From Deinococcus frigens DSM 12807 (GTDB taxonomy: Bacteria; Deinococcota; Deinococci; Deinococcales; Deinococcaceae), in assembly GCF_000701425.1 (NCBI RefSeq), contig NZ_JNIW01000006.1:39051-103050 (forward strand): a DNA stretch of 64,000 nt, in the 5' to 3' direction. Numbering within the stretch: the first letter of the stretch is position 1; each line of letters starts with the position of its first letter. The position numbers were made by a program, and so were the translations under genes. Below, in pieces: positions 47,388 to 57,726 of the stretch. The notes under the pieces are model-generated. The model had not been told where the DNA came from. It made no database searches and saw only the letters and a list, made by a program, of their open reading frames with translations.

Positions 47388-49277
47388 ATGAGGATCCCTC
47401 TCGGTCACCCTGCCCGCACACCCGCCGCCCTGACCCCCCACCTGCTGACCCTGGGCCTGCTGTGCGCTGGCGCGATGTTCTCGTCGGTGCAGGCCCAGAC
47501 CGCGCCCTCTGCCAGCCCGCCCTCTGCACGCCCGCCTGCCGCCAGCCCGCCCAGCGCCGCCCAGCCCAGCGCCGCCCAGCCCAGCGCCGCCCAGATTGCG
47601 CCGCAGTTCAGGCCGCCCACCATCGACTGGACCAGGGAAGCGCGCGTGATCTCGGGCGTGTCGGTGGCCCCGGGCGGCGACCTGGTGTTTATCGGCAGCG
47701 ACGCGCGCATCCACCGCACCGACGCCGGGGGCAGCGAGCTGTGGAACTACGCGGCGGGCGATCTGGGCCGCGCCTACCCGGTCATCACGCCGCAAGGGGG
47801 CGTGATCGCGGCCAGTTACGACGACTCGGTCTACGCGCTGGACACGACGGGCAAGCTGCTCTGGAAACTGCGGCTGGACGGCGACATCTTCGCCACGCCC
47901 GCGCTGCGCGCCGACGGCAGCGTGATCGCCGCCACAGCAGGCGGCACGGTCCACGCCCTGAGTGCGGCGGGCAAGACGCTGTGGACCTTCAAGGCGGGCG
48001 CGCCGGTGTTCAGCAGTCCGGCCATCGCCGCCGACGGCACCATCTACCTGGGCACGCAGGGCAGCCAGCTTCTGGCACTGACCCCGGACGGCCAGCTCAA
48101 GTGGAGTTTCCGCGCCGGATCGCTGGTGTTCAGCAGCCCGGCCATCGACGCGGCGGGCAACATCTATTTCGGGTCCAGTGACCGCAAGCTGTACTCGCTG
48201 GACCCGGCGGGCGCGCTGCGCTGGACCCGGCAGACCGGGCTGTTCGTGAATGCCAGCCCCATCGTGACCAGCACCGGGCTGGTGGTGGTGGGCAGTTACG
48301 ACGGCCAGGTGTACGCGGTGAAAACCGACGGCCAGGACGCCTGGACCTACGTTGCCGGGTCACCCGTGGCCGCCCCCGCCGCCGAACTCAGCGACGGCAC
48401 GGTGGTGGTGCCGGACCTGAGCGGCACCCTGCATGCCATCAGCGCGGGCGGGCAGCCGCTGTGGCAACTGCGGACCGGCAAGAAGATGGATCTGGGCGTG
48501 ACCGTCAGCGACGCCGGAACGCTGTACTTCGTCACCGAGGGCGGCGGTCTGAACGCCGTCCGGGGGCTGCGCCCGCTGGCGGTGGGGCCGTGGACCACCT
48601 TTCACGCCCTGCCCAGCGCCGTGGGCCGCGCGCCCAGCGCCGGGGAACTTCAGGCCGCCGCCCAGGCCCGCAAGGGGGCCGCCAGCGCGGTGCTGAGTGC
48701 CCTGACGCCGCTTGCACCTGTCGCCACTGCACCCATAGCAACGGGGCCGACGGCCATTACTCCGCCTGTGCCCATTTCGCCTGCGCCCACTCCTGCGGTT
48801 CCCGCTCCCCCTGCGCCCACCGCGCAGGTTCCGCCCCCGAGTTCGGCAGCCCCAGCCCCAGCCTCTGCCTCTGCCTCTGCCTCTGCCCCAGCCCAGCCTG
48901 TGCCGCTGCTGACGCCGCAGCAGCAGGCCATCGTCGCCGCCGGGGTCGCCCGCGCCGACGGCGGCCAGATCTACCTGCCGCTGGCCGCCAGTGCCGGGGC
49001 GCTGAATCTGAGCGTGGGCAGCGTGACGCCGCGCAGCGCCAACATCATGGTGGACGGCGCGCTGCTGGCGGTGACCGTGCGGGTCTTTAACAACGTGCCC
49101 TTCGTGCCGCTCTCGGCGCTGGCCGGTCTGCCCGGCACAGCGGCCCGGCTGGACCTGACCCCCGCCCCCGCCGTCACCCTGACCCGCGCGGACCAGGACA
49201 TCACCTTTCCGATCAGTCTGGTGCAACTGGTGCCGCTGCGCGAGAAGCCCGAATTTCCCGGCGTGCTGCCGAAATAG
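47388..49277 (+). CDS. Exported PQQ-like beta-propeller protein
   Basis: A 629-residue secreted protein. After a signal segment (to about residue 36) and a PSAAQ repeat linker come about seven PQQ-type blades (DARIHRTDAGGSELWNYA; DSVYALDTTGKLLWKLRL; GTVHALSAAGKTLWTFKAG; RKLYSLDPAGALRWTR), each with the D-x-x-G-x-x-x-W pattern of BamB-like scaffolds. A long Pro/Ala/Ser linker (about 440-505) leads to a C-terminal domain like copper-amine-oxidase N-domains (INIMVDGALLAVTVRVFNNVPFVPLSALAG-like region). A catalytic PQQ site is not evident; a binding or assembly role at the envelope is likelier. AAAGGAG lies 11 bases before ATG. Confidence 0.85.
   Translation: MRIPLGHPARTPAALTPHLLTLGLLCAGAMFSSVQAQTAPSASPPSARPPAASPPSAAQPSAAQPSAAQIAPQFRPPTIDWTREARVISGVSVAPGGDLVFIGSDARIHRTDAGGSELWNYAAGDLGRAYPVITPQGGVIAASYDDSVYALDTTGKLLWKLRLDGDIFATPALRADGSVIAATAGGTVHALSAAGKTLWTFKAGAPVFSSPAIAADGTIYLGTQGSQLLALTPDGQLKWSFRAGSLVFSSPAIDAAGNIYFGSSDRKLYSLDPAGALRWTRQTGLFVNASPIVTSTGLVVVGSYDGQVYAVKTDGQDAWTYVAGSPVAAPAAELSDGTVVVPDLSGTLHAISAGGQPLWQLRTGKKMDLGVTVSDAGTLYFVTEGGGLNAVRGLRPLAVGPWTTFHALPSAVGRAPSAGELQAAAQARKGAASAVLSALTPLAPVATAPIATGPTAITPPVPISPAPTPAVPAPPAPTAQVPPPSSAAPAPASASASASAPAQPVPLLTPQQQAIVAAGVARADGGQIYLPLAASAGALNLSVGSVTPRSANIMVDGALLAVTVRVFNNVPFVPLSALAGLPGTAARLDLTPAPAVTLTRADQDITFPISLVQLVPLREKPEFPGVLPK
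47549..47593 (+). repeat. 15-bp tandem repeat coding PSAAQ
   Basis: Three head-to-tail copies of a 15-base unit give PSAAQ PSAAQ PSAAQ in the linker of the beta-propeller protein. Being a multiple of three, it can change copy number without breaking the frame. Confidence 0.8.
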
Positions 49278-49594
49278 AGCCGGACAGGACAGGTCCCCAC
49301 CAGACGGGGGGCGGGAGCTGGAGTCGGCGTCGTCAACGCGCCAGTCTCGCCGCACGGTCACCATTGCGGGCGCGGCGGCCAATGGCGCGGAACTGCCGGT
49401 ATCCAGCAGGTTCACCGCCTCGCCGCCGTGTCGTGCTTGCCGAGTCGCTGGCGACGGGCAGGCCACCTGAGGACCTGCCCCAGACCCGCACTGACCAGTC
49501 ACGTCACAGGGTCCCCGGCGCGCTCGGGTGAACACACCGGGGCCAACGCCATGCGTCACGGGATATTTATCACGTCGGTTGGCGACGCGCTGGC
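49278..49594. other. Intergenic region upstream of the exopolysaccharide locus
   Basis: About 317 bases without a supported gene. The frame of the following gene extends back into it, but that part has poor content and no ribosome binding site. The right end carries the -10 box of the locus. Confidence 0.5.
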
Positions 49595-49600
49595 TATCAT
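49595..49600 (+). promoter_or_regulatory. Leaderless-type -10 box of the wbp-like locus
   Basis: TATCAT, 7 bases before the ATG at 49608. It decides the start codon among several in-frame candidates (49428, 49599, 49608, 49632), none of which has a ribosome binding site. Confidence 0.55.
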
Positions 49601-49607
49601 GGTTTCT

Positions 49608-50924
49608 ATGATCAGGACAGATCCGGTTTCCATGCTGGTGGAAAAAATACAGGCGCGGACCGCCAGGGTGGGTGTGGTGGGGCTGGGCTACGTGGGCCTG
49701 CCCTTTCTGGTAGAAAAGGCCAAGGTGGGCTTTCAGGTGGTGGGCATCGACCGCAGCCCCGAGCGTGCCGGGATGGTGGCGCGCGGCCAGAACTACATCG
49801 GCGACGTGCAAGACGAGGACCTGAGCCGCATCGTGGAGCAGGGGCTGGTCAGCACCACCACCGATTTTGCGGTGGTGCCCGAGCTGGACGTGATCGTGAT
49901 CTGCGTGCCCACGCCGCTGGACCGCAACCTGACGCCGGACCTGAGCTACGTGCGCAGCGTGACTGCCGAGATCGCCGACCGCCTGCGCCCCGGCCAACTG
50001 ATCAGCCTGGAAAGCACCACCTACCCCGGCACCACCGAGGAGGTCATGAAGCCCATCTTAGAGGCGGGCGGATTAAAGGCGGGCGTGGACTTTTTCCTGG
50101 CGCACTCGCCCGAGCGGGTCGATCCAGGCAACGCGCGCTACACCACCAAGAACACCAACAAGGTGGTGGGCGGCAACGACCCGGTCAGCCTGGAGGTGGC
50201 CGTCACCTTTTACCGCCAGACCATCGAGCACGTCGTGCCGGTCAGCAGCGCCAAGGCCGCCGAGATGGTCAAGGTCTACGAGAACACCTTCCGGGCCGTG
50301 AACATCGCCCTGGCCAACGAGATCGCGCTGCTGTGCGACCGCATGGGCATCTCGGTGTGGGAGGTGCTGGACGCGGCGTTTACCAAGCCCTTCGGCATCA
50401 TGCCCTTTTATCCCGGCCCCGGCGTGGGCGGCCACTGCATCCCGCTGGACCCGCACTACCTGGAGTGGAAGGCGCGCGAGTATAACTTTCAGACGCACTT
50501 CATCGCGCTGGCGGGCGAGACCAACCGCAAGATGCCCGAATTCGTGGTGGACAAGGCCGCCCGGGTGCTAAACGGGGCGCGCAAGGCGCTGAACGGCTCG
50601 CGGGTGCTGCTGCTGGGCATGGCCTACAAGAGCGATCTGGACGACTACCGCGAATCCCCGGCGCTGGAGGTCTACCGCCTGCTGCAAGCGTCCGGCGCGG
50701 AGGTCTCCTTTCACGACTCCTGGACCCCGGAGGTCAATGAACACGGCGTCCAGGCCAGCGGCGTCGAGTTGACCGATGGGGTCTTGCAGGACGCCGATCT
50801 GGTGATCATCACCACCCGGCACAGCGACGTGGATTACGCCAACGTGGTCGAGCAGTCCCAGGCGATTCTGGACACCCGCTACGCCACGCGCGGATTGACC
50901 AGCGACAAGGTGACGCTGCTGTGA
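49608..50924 (+). CDS. wbpA: UDP-N-acetylglucosamine 6-dehydrogenase (WbpA-like)
   Basis: Oxidises C6 of UDP-GlcNAc to the uronic acid with NAD+, the first step of UDP-diacetamido-uronic acid synthesis. It has 438 residues: Rossmann motif RVGVVGLGYVGLPFLVEKA near the start, VICVPTPLD, SLESTTYPGTTEEVM, the substrate loop FYPGPGVGGHCIPLDPHYLEWKA with catalytic Cys, and the C-terminal UDP-binding domain. Its stop overlaps the next gene's GTG. Leading gene of the wbpA-B-D-E set. Confidence 0.92.
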   Translation: MIRTDPVSMLVEKIQARTARVGVVGLGYVGLPFLVEKAKVGFQVVGIDRSPERAGMVARGQNYIGDVQDEDLSRIVEQGLVSTTTDFAVVPELDVIVICVPTPLDRNLTPDLSYVRSVTAEIADRLRPGQLISLESTTYPGTTEEVMKPILEAGGLKAGVDFFLAHSPERVDPGNARYTTKNTNKVVGGNDPVSLEVAVTFYRQTIEHVVPVSSAKAAEMVKVYENTFRAVNIALANEIALLCDRMGISVWEVLDAAFTKPFGIMPFYPGPGVGGHCIPLDPHYLEWKAREYNFQTHFIALAGETNRKMPEFVVDKAARVLNGARKALNGSRVLLLGMAYKSDLDDYRESPALEVYRLLQASGAEVSFHDSWTPEVNEHGVQASGVELTDGVLQDADLVIITTRHSDVDYANVVEQSQAILDTRYATRGLTSDKVTLL

Positions 50925-51910
50925 CCCCGCAGACCGCTTCTCCAGGCCAGACCCCTGCGCCAAATACGGACCAGAAACGCTTCGGCCTGACCGGGGTTTC
51001 GGGGTATATCGCGCCCCGGCACCTGAAGGCCATCCAGGACACCGGCAACGTGCTGAGTGCGGCCCTCGATCCCTTCGATTCGGTGGGCATCATGGACTCG
51101 TACTTTCCAGACGCCGAGTTCTTCACGCAGCCCGAGATTTTTGAGCGCTACCTGTACGACGCGCGCCGCCGGGGCCACCCCGTGGAGTACCTGGGCATTT
51201 GTAGCCCCAACTACCTGCACGACCCGCACATCCGCATGGCGCTGCGGGCCGGGGCCGACGCCCTGTGCGAGAAGCCCATCGTGCTGAACCCCGGAGACAT
51301 CACGGCCCTGAAAGAAGTCGAGGAAGAAACCGGGCGGCGGGTCTGGACCATCCTGCAACTGCGCGCCCACGCCGCGCTGGTACAGGTCAAGGCCGGGCTG
51401 AACCCCAGCGCTGGCGGCAAGGCCGAGGTGGACCTGTCGTACATGACCAGCCGGGGAACGTGGTATCTGCGGAGCTGGAAGGGCCGTGTGGACCAGAGCG
51501 GCGGCCTGGCCACCAATATCGGCGTGCATTTCTTCGACATGCTGGCCTGGCTGTTCGGCGATATCGAGCGGGTGGAGGTCCACCAGCGCAGCGAGACCGT
51601 GTGCGCCGGGTATCTGGAACTGGAACGCGCCCGCGTGCGCTGGTTTCTGTCGATTGACCCCCGCTACCTGCCCCAGGAGCAGCAGGCCAGGGGCCAGCGC
51701 ACCTACCGCTCCATTACCATCGACGGCCAGGAAATCGAGTTCAGCGAGGGCTTTACGGACCTGCACACCGAGGTCTACCGCCGCACGCTGGCGGGCCAGG
51801 GCTTTGGCCTGGACGACACCTACCAGGCGATTGCCACGGTGGCCCAGATTCGCAACCAGCCGGTCGTGAGCGCCGCACCCGATACGCGCCACCGCTTTCT
51901 GGGGGCCTGA
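50921..51910 (+). CDS. wbpB: UDP-N-acetyl-2-amino-2-deoxyglucuronate dehydrogenase (WbpB-like)
   Basis: A 329-residue Gfo/Idh/MocA-family enzyme that oxidises C3 of UDP-GlcNAcA so that an amino group can be added there. It starts with GTG overlapping the wbpA stop. The Rossmann domain carries FGLTGVSGYIAPRHLKAI, the cofactor loop GICSPNYLHDPHIRMAL and CEKPIVLNPGD with the catalytic Lys; the GGLATNIGVHFFDML helix is the family's second signature. WbpB works together with the aminotransferase WbpE, recycling its NADH, which explains their co-transcription. Confidence 0.92.
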   Translation: MTPQTASPGQTPAPNTDQKRFGLTGVSGYIAPRHLKAIQDTGNVLSAALDPFDSVGIMDSYFPDAEFFTQPEIFERYLYDARRRGHPVEYLGICSPNYLHDPHIRMALRAGADALCEKPIVLNPGDITALKEVEEETGRRVWTILQLRAHAALVQVKAGLNPSAGGKAEVDLSYMTSRGTWYLRSWKGRVDQSGGLATNIGVHFFDMLAWLFGDIERVEVHQRSETVCAGYLELERARVRWFLSIDPRYLPQEQQARGQRTYRSITIDGQEIEFSEGFTDLHTEVYRRTLAGQGFGLDDTYQAIATVAQIRNQPVVSAAPDTRHRFLGA

Positions 51911-51911
51911 G

Positions 51912-52514
51912 ATGACCCGCAACGATGCCCAGGGCAAACCCTGGTGGAAACACGACAGCGCCTGGGTGGACGACGGCGCGCAGATCGGCGATGGAACGAA
52001 AATCTGGCACTTCAGCCATGTCATGGGCGGCGCGGTGATCGGCGAGGGCTGCTCACTGGGCCAGAACGTCTACGTGGCGAATAACGTCACCATCGGCCAG
52101 GGCGTCAAGATTCAGAACAATGTCAGCGTCTACGAGGGTGTGGTGCTGGAGGACTACGCCTTTTGCGGTCCCAGCATGGTCTTTACCAATGTCCGCACCC
52201 CGCGCAGCGAGTTTCCGCGCAACAGCAGCGCCGACTACACGGTGACGCGGGTGGGGCGGGGGGCCAGCATCGGTGCGAACGCCACCGTCGTCACGGGCGT
52301 CACGCTGCACGAGGGCGCGTTTGTCGCGGCGGGCGCAGTGGTCACGCGCGACGTGCCCGCCTTTACCATCGTGGCCGGGGTACCCGCGCGGCCCATCGGT
52401 TACATGAGCGCGTGCGGGGACCGCCTGGACTTTGCCGGAGCGGACACCGTGACCGATTCGGCAGGCCACACCTACCAGAAACTCAGCGACACCGAAGTCA
52501 GGAGGCTCATGTGA
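51912..52514 (+). CDS. wbpD: UDP-2-acetamido-3-amino-glucuronate N-acetyltransferase (WbpD-like)
   Basis: A 200-residue left-handed beta-helix acetyltransferase that transfers acetyl from acetyl-CoA to the 3-amino group. Hexapeptide repeats run from about residue 18 to 155 (AQIGDGTKIWHFSHVM; VIGEGCSLGQNVYVANNVTIG; ASIGANATVVTGVTLHEG), ending with the GYMSACGDRLDF tail typical of WbpD. It follows wbpB by one base and overlaps the aminotransferase GTG. Confidence 0.92.
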   Translation: MTRNDAQGKPWWKHDSAWVDDGAQIGDGTKIWHFSHVMGGAVIGEGCSLGQNVYVANNVTIGQGVKIQNNVSVYEGVVLEDYAFCGPSMVFTNVRTPRSEFPRNSSADYTVTRVGRGASIGANATVVTGVTLHEGAFVAAGAVVTRDVPAFTIVAGVPARPIGYMSACGDRLDFAGADTVTDSAGHTYQKLSDTEVRRLM

Positions 52515-53629
52515 CCGCCACCGCAACACCACAGATTCCCATTCTTGACCTGAAACCCGAGATCGACGAGCTGCGCCCCGAGATCATGGCGGCCATCGGG
52601 CGCGTGCTGGACCGCAGCGATTTTATTATGGGCGAGGACGTGCATCTGTTCGAGGCCGAAGTTGCCGCGTACCTGAATGTGAAGCACGCCATCGGCGTCA
52701 ACAGCGGCACCGACGCGCTGGTGATCGCCCTGCGCGCCCTGGGCATCGGCCCCGGCGACGAGGTGATTACCACGCCGTTTACCTTTTTTGCCACTGCCGA
52801 GAGCATCAGCATGGTGGGCGCGAAGCCTATTTTTGTGGACATCGACCCGGCCACATTGAACCTGAACCCGGACCTGATCGAGGCGGCCATCACCCCGCGC
52901 ACCCGCGCCCTGATGCCCGTTCACCTGTACGGCAACCCGGTGGACATGACCCGCATCATGGAGATTGCCCACAAGCACGGCCTGAAGGTGGTCGAGGACT
53001 GCGCCCAGAGCTTCGGCGCACGCTGGCGCGGCACGCAGACCGGCACCATTGGGGACTTCGGGGCGTACTCCTTCTTTCCCAGCAAGAACCTGGGGGCGTA
53101 TGGCGACGGCGGGCTGCTGGCCACCGACGACGACGCGCTGGCCGACACCGCCCGGATGCTGCGCGTTCACGGCAGCCGCAAGAAGTACCACAACGAAACT
53201 GTGGGGTACAACAGCCGCCTGGACACCATTCAGGCTGCCATCCTGCGCGTGAAGCTGCCGCTCCTGGAGGGGTGGAACGCCCACCGCCGCGAGGTGGCCC
53301 GGCAGTACAACGAGAGCTTTTCTGGTTTACCGGAAATTATTACACCGACGTTATTTGAGGGACATGTTTTCCATCAGTATACTATCCGCGTTGTCAATAA
53401 TAATCGCGATGCCTTCCAAGGCAAGTTAGCTGAACTTGGGATAGGTTCTATGATTTACTATCCTATACCTCAAGATGAGCTACCAATATATAAAGGGCTG
53501 TTTCCAGTTTTCAAATTCAGCCAAATGGCGGCCAATGACGTGCTGAGTCTACCTATTGGTGGATGCATAAATACTCAAAGCATAGAAGCAACAGTTTCGG
53601 CAGTTTACGGACTGCTTCATGCTAAATAG
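52511..53629 (+). CDS. wbpE: UDP-2-acetamido-2-deoxy-3-oxo-glucuronate aminotransferase (WbpE-like), chimeric
   Basis: A 372-residue PLP enzyme of the DegT/DnrJ/EryC1 family that puts an amino group on C3. Family motifs are FIMGEDVHLFEAEVAAYL, GVNSGTDALVIALRALG, DCAQSFGARW and the PLP Lys in FFPSKNLGAYGDGG. GTG at 52511 has AGGAGG six bases upstream. Codon use is normal (GC-rich) to about base 53318, residue 270, then turns AT-rich to the end (GLPEIITPTLFEGHVFHQYTI onward) while the protein stays family-like (IGSMIYYPIPQDELPIY). This marks a recombination junction inside the gene. Confidence 0.92.
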   Translation: MTATATPQIPILDLKPEIDELRPEIMAAIGRVLDRSDFIMGEDVHLFEAEVAAYLNVKHAIGVNSGTDALVIALRALGIGPGDEVITTPFTFFATAESISMVGAKPIFVDIDPATLNLNPDLIEAAITPRTRALMPVHLYGNPVDMTRIMEIAHKHGLKVVEDCAQSFGARWRGTQTGTIGDFGAYSFFPSKNLGAYGDGGLLATDDDALADTARMLRVHGSRKKYHNETVGYNSRLDTIQAAILRVKLPLLEGWNAHRREVARQYNESFSGLPEIITPTLFEGHVFHQYTIRVVNNNRDAFQGKLAELGIGSMIYYPIPQDELPIYKGLFPVFKFSQMAANDVLSLPIGGCINTQSIEATVSAVYGLLHAK

Positions 53630-54842
53630 ATCAAACTCTTTCAGTAGTATTTTTAAGATTCTAGGCGGTGGCGCACTTGGTCAAGCATTCGGGTTTTTAC
53701 TCTTACCTTTAATTACTCGCGAATATTCTCCTAGCTCTATTGGTCAGTATGGTATTTATACAAGTATCATTACAGTTTTAGCAATAGTTTACTCCATGAG
53801 ATACGAATTCGCTATCGGTAGCGCAGTTGATGGAGACGAAGTTTCGATCGTATCTGCGGCTATATGGCTTGCTTTAGCTTGCATGCTTTTATCTTACTTT
53901 TTAATCATTATAGGCCACTTCTGCGTACCTAGTTTATTAGAAAACCGCTTTTACGTATACTTTTTGCCGCTGGGGGGATTCTTTGCGGCAATTCTTCAGA
54001 TATTGTCATTTTACTCTATAAAGTTACAAAACTTTAATTCCATTGCTGCTTCTAAGGGAATATATGGATTTTCAATAGCTATTTTGCAAGCTTTACTCGG
54101 CGCATTTTTTCAGTTCAAGGGCTCATTAATTGTATCCCACTCAATCGGCCAAATTTTTTCCGCCATCGTAATATTTCCTAGAATTTTGTTGGCTAAATTG
54201 AATAGCCCACTTCACTATATAGGCATACTCGTTAAGTATTCTAGAGCGGCAATATATCTAACCCCTGCTGGTGTAATTAATGCGATGTCCGTGGCCGTTC
54301 CGATTTTCGTAATTGGAAGCCGCTTTGGCAATGAATTTGCTGGTATGTTGGCAATATCCCAGAGAGTTTTTGCTACTCCTCTAGACCTTGTGGGGACTAG
54401 TATAGGTCAAGTTTTCAGTGGAAAAATTATGGATAGAAAAATCGAAAATTCTGTGAAGATTGCTGATTTCGCTTTATATTCGAGAATTCTTTTGGCGATT
54501 GGAGTTCTAACTGTCGGATGTGCAATATTGATGGCGCGTTTCTCTGGTTTATTCCTAGGAGAAAAATGGACTAGCGCGGGTGAAATATTTTTACCCGTTT
54601 CCCTTATTTATATAGCCCGCCTGTTTGGTAATACATTTGCTCAATCTGTCGTATTGGCGCGAAAGGAGCGACTTATACTGATAGTTGATATATTCCGCGC
54701 AATTGCTATTTTAATGGCGTTTTTACTGGCTAAGATTGAGTTCGTTCAATTAGTACATTTGTATTCCCTAATCATGGTTGGGTTTTATGTCGTAAGTTAT
54801 TGGCTGGCCTACTCATCAACAAAAGAAGGTGTACTGGAATGA
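53619..54842 (+). CDS. Wzx-type polysaccharide flippase
   Basis: A 407-residue membrane protein with about 12 helices of the Wzx/MVF (polysaccharide biosynthesis) superfamily that flips lipid-linked repeat units to the outer face of the inner membrane. The N-terminus (ILGGGALGQAFGFLLLPLITREYSPSSIGQYGIY) is the typical first-helix and loop pattern. Its ATG overlaps the end of wbpE (11 bases). Low GC like its neighbours. Confidence 0.9.
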   Translation: MLNRSNSFSSIFKILGGGALGQAFGFLLLPLITREYSPSSIGQYGIYTSIITVLAIVYSMRYEFAIGSAVDGDEVSIVSAAIWLALACMLLSYFLIIIGHFCVPSLLENRFYVYFLPLGGFFAAILQILSFYSIKLQNFNSIAASKGIYGFSIAILQALLGAFFQFKGSLIVSHSIGQIFSAIVIFPRILLAKLNSPLHYIGILVKYSRAAIYLTPAGVINAMSVAVPIFVIGSRFGNEFAGMLAISQRVFATPLDLVGTSIGQVFSGKIMDRKIENSVKIADFALYSRILLAIGVLTVGCAILMARFSGLFLGEKWTSAGEIFLPVSLIYIARLFGNTFAQSVVLARKERLILIVDIFRAIAILMAFLLAKIEFVQLVHLYSLIMVGFYVVSYWLAYSSTKEGVLE

Positions 54843-55945
54843 TGTACGATGTTTGCGAAATTACCACTATTCACCCTCAGGATGACGCAAGAATACTTAG
54901 AAGTATCACTGCGCTTTGTGACAAATATGATAAGATTTGTTTCATAGCTCCATGGAAACGGTCTAACGCAATAGACCCCAAGATTGACATGAAAATGTGG
55001 ACACTCCCGAATTCAAGAGCCTTAAGATTATTTAATAGTTTAATTGTATTCATTAAAGCCATGAATACGAATACAAGAATTTACCATTTTCACGACCTAG
55101 ACTTCATTTTATTCGCAGTTCTGCTAAAATATTTGAAGAACAAACCAGTAGTCTATGACTGTCATGAAAATTATCCTGAGGAAATCAAATTTAATAAAAA
55201 GTGGATTCCATATTTCATTAGAAATCCACTATCTACTCTAGTTAAGCATGTGGAAAACTGGAGTGTTAGCAAGCTCGGAAATATTATTGTTGTGACGCCA
55301 TCCCAAGTTGCGAGATTTGAATCAAAATGTTTGAATGTTGCGCTAGTAAGAAACTATTCTAGTATTGATCTTAATAGTAGTTCAAATGGAGATGCAATTG
55401 TTTATGTGGGCAGTTTGACGAAGACATATGGATTATATCAGCTAATTGACATTGCGAAGGCGCTCAAGAACGATGGAATCAAAATGTATGTTACTGATAG
55501 ATTTGTATCTGATGTAGAACGGAAATACTTTATCAGTGAAATTGAAGATAATGATTTGAGTATCGAATTAATTCCCAAGGTTCCCGCTAGCCACATGTCT
55601 AAAGTTCTAAAGACGGCTAAAATTGGGTTATCCCCAAGTCAGCGCGCCCCAAATACTGAATTAGGATACCATTCGAAATTGATTGAATATATGGCTTGTG
55701 GTTTACCGATCGTAGCTAGCACAGTTAATGCCAATATGTTCGTCCTATCTCATGTACGATGCGGGTTTGCCGTAGAGCCTAGTGATATTGGGGGATATGT
55801 GAAGGCTATTCGTGATATATACTACGATAGTGAATTATGTGAAACGTTGAGATCTGCTGGATTTGATGCAGTTGAAAATGAGTTTGATTGGAAGATCGAA
55901 AAAAAGCACCTGTTTGAATCTTTCGAAGTTGCGTTAAAAAAATGA
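54839..55945 (+). CDS. Glycosyltransferase, GT-B fold (family 4-like)
   Basis: A 368-residue cytoplasmic glycosyltransferase with two Rossmann-like domains. The acceptor half shows [35 protein letters not shown]; the donor half has [27 protein letters not shown] and the nucleotide-sugar site [18 protein letters not shown] with its E-x7-E-like Glu. It adds one sugar of the repeat unit. ATG at 54839 overlaps the flippase stop (ATGA); a second ATG follows directly. Confidence 0.9.
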   Translation: MMYDVCEITTIHPQDDARILRSITALCDKYDKICFIAPWKRSNAIDPKIDMKMWTLPNSRALRLFNSLIVFIKAMNTNTRIYHFHDLDFILFAVLLKYLKNKPVVYDCHENYPEEIKFNKKWIPYFIRNPLSTLVKHVENWSVSKLGNIIVVTPSQVARFESKCLNVALVRNYSSIDLNSSSNGDAIVYVGSLTKTYGLYQLIDIAKALKNDGIKMYVTDRFVSDVERKYFISEIEDNDLSIELIPKVPASHMSKVLKTAKIGLSPSQRAPNTELGYHSKLIEYMACGLPIVASTVNANMFVLSHVRCGFAVEPSDIGGYVKAIRDIYYDSELCETLRSAGFDAVENEFDWKIEKKHLFESFEVALKK

Positions 55946-56484
55946 TCAGGAATATCTATCGTAGAGTCAAGTCAAGCTATATGTATCGAATCCATAATAT
56001 AAAGGCACCTTCTTCTGGATTCTACATTGGTGGTAGGGGTGTTATATCTAGCGATATTAATGTTGAAGAGTATGTTTATATCGGCCCACGGGCGTATATA
56101 TGCCCCAACGTAACGATCGGGCGCTATACACTCTTAGGACCGGGAGTATCCATACTCGGTGGAGATCACATTTTCAATAATGTGTCACTACCAACTATAT
56201 TTTCAGGTAGACCGTCAACTCCTAAGACAACAATCGGGAGGGATGTATGGATAGGATATGGAGTGATTGTTATGGCTGGTGTAACTATAGGTGAAGGTGC
56301 AATTGTGGCTGCTGGTTCAGTGGTGACGCGCGATGTACCACCTTACGAAATATGGGGTGGGAATCCTGCGAAACTAATTAAGGAACGCTTTTCGGGTGAA
56401 GAAAGGATAAATCACTCTAAGATAATAAACAGTGCTGTTCTAGAGCCAAGATTCGTTGGAAAGAAGTATAAGAATGAAGACTAA
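55942..56484 (+). CDS. Hexapeptide-repeat acyltransferase
   Basis: A 180-residue left-handed beta-helix acetyltransferase of the CatB/LpxA-like group ([63 protein letters not shown] in pieces). His in GGDHIFNN is a likely catalytic residue. It probably O- or N-acetylates a sugar of the exopolysaccharide. It overlaps the genes on both sides. Confidence 0.9.
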   Translation: MIRNIYRRVKSSYMYRIHNIKAPSSGFYIGGRGVISSDINVEEYVYIGPRAYICPNVTIGRYTLLGPGVSILGGDHIFNNVSLPTIFSGRPSTPKTTIGRDVWIGYGVIVMAGVTIGEGAIVAAGSVVTRDVPPYEIWGGNPAKLIKERFSGEERINHSKIINSAVLEPRFVGKKYKNED

Positions 56485-57631
56485 AGATGTGTGGGATATT
56501 ATAACATTTAGTACACTAAGCATATATATGTATTATAATACGTTCAAGTCTCTTATGCCAGATATAATTGATTTAACTCCATTACTACTGTTAATATCAA
56601 GTGTATTGATAGTCCAATCTTTCGTAAACTATGGTCTCAACTTAAGACACGCGTTCATATTATTATTTGTCGCAGTCCAAGTTTTTCCAGCGATTTATAA
56701 TATCACTAATGCCGAGTATAATACAAAATTCGCAAGACTTATGCTGATTACGATCCCCCCTATGTTACTTGCGGCGTCAATCGAAATAGACATCCAAAGA
56801 ATAAAGATTTTTAGCAAATATTTAAGAATGTATGGATATATTATCTTGGGCGTGTGTTTGTTATACTATTTAACCAATAATGGCGATATTACAAGAGGTG
56901 GATTTGATGCTCCGATTTTAGTAGCGCGTTCAATACTGATTTTCGCTTTATTAATGATTCATTCTTCGATACATGGGTACATTAAACCAAAAATAGGTAT
57001 CCCAATTTCTGTATTATCAATTGGAGTAGCCGTGGTTTCAGGATCAAGAGGCCCACTTGTTGCATTCCTTATCGCAATGCTAATTTTAGTGGCTTCTACT
57101 TATCGAAACTCGCGATCTAACAAACTGATGGTTTCTGTCTTATCTGCGTTTATCTTGTCTGTATATCTATTGCCATCTCCATATACTACTCGCTTGAGTA
57201 ACATCTTGTCTGGTTCGTTAGATGTAAGTTCATTGACTCGCCTCGAAGCATGGCAGGCAGCCGCTTCAGCCTTCTCATCGAACATATTCGGTCACGGACT
57301 TGGAAGCTTTTCAAATGAAAATATATACAGCTTACTGGGATACCAGTACATTGCGTTAGCATATCCACACAATTTCTTGTTTGAAGGTGCATATGAAAGC
57401 GGAGTGCTATTTTTGGTACTTATTTTTATTACCATAATTGCAATTAGCCTACATTTGGCATTGAATAAGGAGCTTGGTCTCTCATGGATATTTCCGCTTC
57501 TGGTATTTTCACTAATTAACGCCTGTGTGAGTAGCGATATACCAGGAAATCGAGAACTTTGGATATTAACCGTGCTGGCAATTCCACGCGGGATTACCTA
57601 CTTTATTAGATCCCGCGCCTTGTCAATCTAA
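56474..57631 (+). CDS. Wzy-like O-antigen polymerase
   Basis: A 385-residue membrane protein with about 11 helices and a large loop near its centre to C-terminal third, identified as the repeat-unit polymerase by topology and position. The Wzy-type segment is [16 protein letters not shown], then [27 protein letters not shown] and [15 protein letters not shown] with conserved Arg and His. ATG at 56474 overlaps the previous gene by 11 bases; an in-frame ATG six codons upstream is possible. Confidence 0.85.
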   Translation: MKTKDVWDIITFSTLSIYMYYNTFKSLMPDIIDLTPLLLLISSVLIVQSFVNYGLNLRHAFILLFVAVQVFPAIYNITNAEYNTKFARLMLITIPPMLLAASIEIDIQRIKIFSKYLRMYGYIILGVCLLYYLTNNGDITRGGFDAPILVARSILIFALLMIHSSIHGYIKPKIGIPISVLSIGVAVVSGSRGPLVAFLIAMLILVASTYRNSRSNKLMVSVLSAFILSVYLLPSPYTTRLSNILSGSLDVSSLTRLEAWQAAASAFSSNIFGHGLGSFSNENIYSLLGYQYIALAYPHNFLFEGAYESGVLFLVLIFITIIAISLHLALNKELGLSWIFPLLVFSLINACVSSDIPGNRELWILTVLAIPRGITYFIRSRALSI

Positions 57632-57726
57632 GTAGATGCGTATTATTTTTAGTTGTAAGAATAGTACATCTTTTAAGTGGCATTAAAAAACAAATCGAGT
57701 CACTATCCACAAACACAGGAGAAGTA

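Noticed and set aside
47549..47593. PSAAQ-coding tandem repeat as a CRISPR-like array
   Set aside because: Units are 15 bases with no spacers and code for a protein linker.
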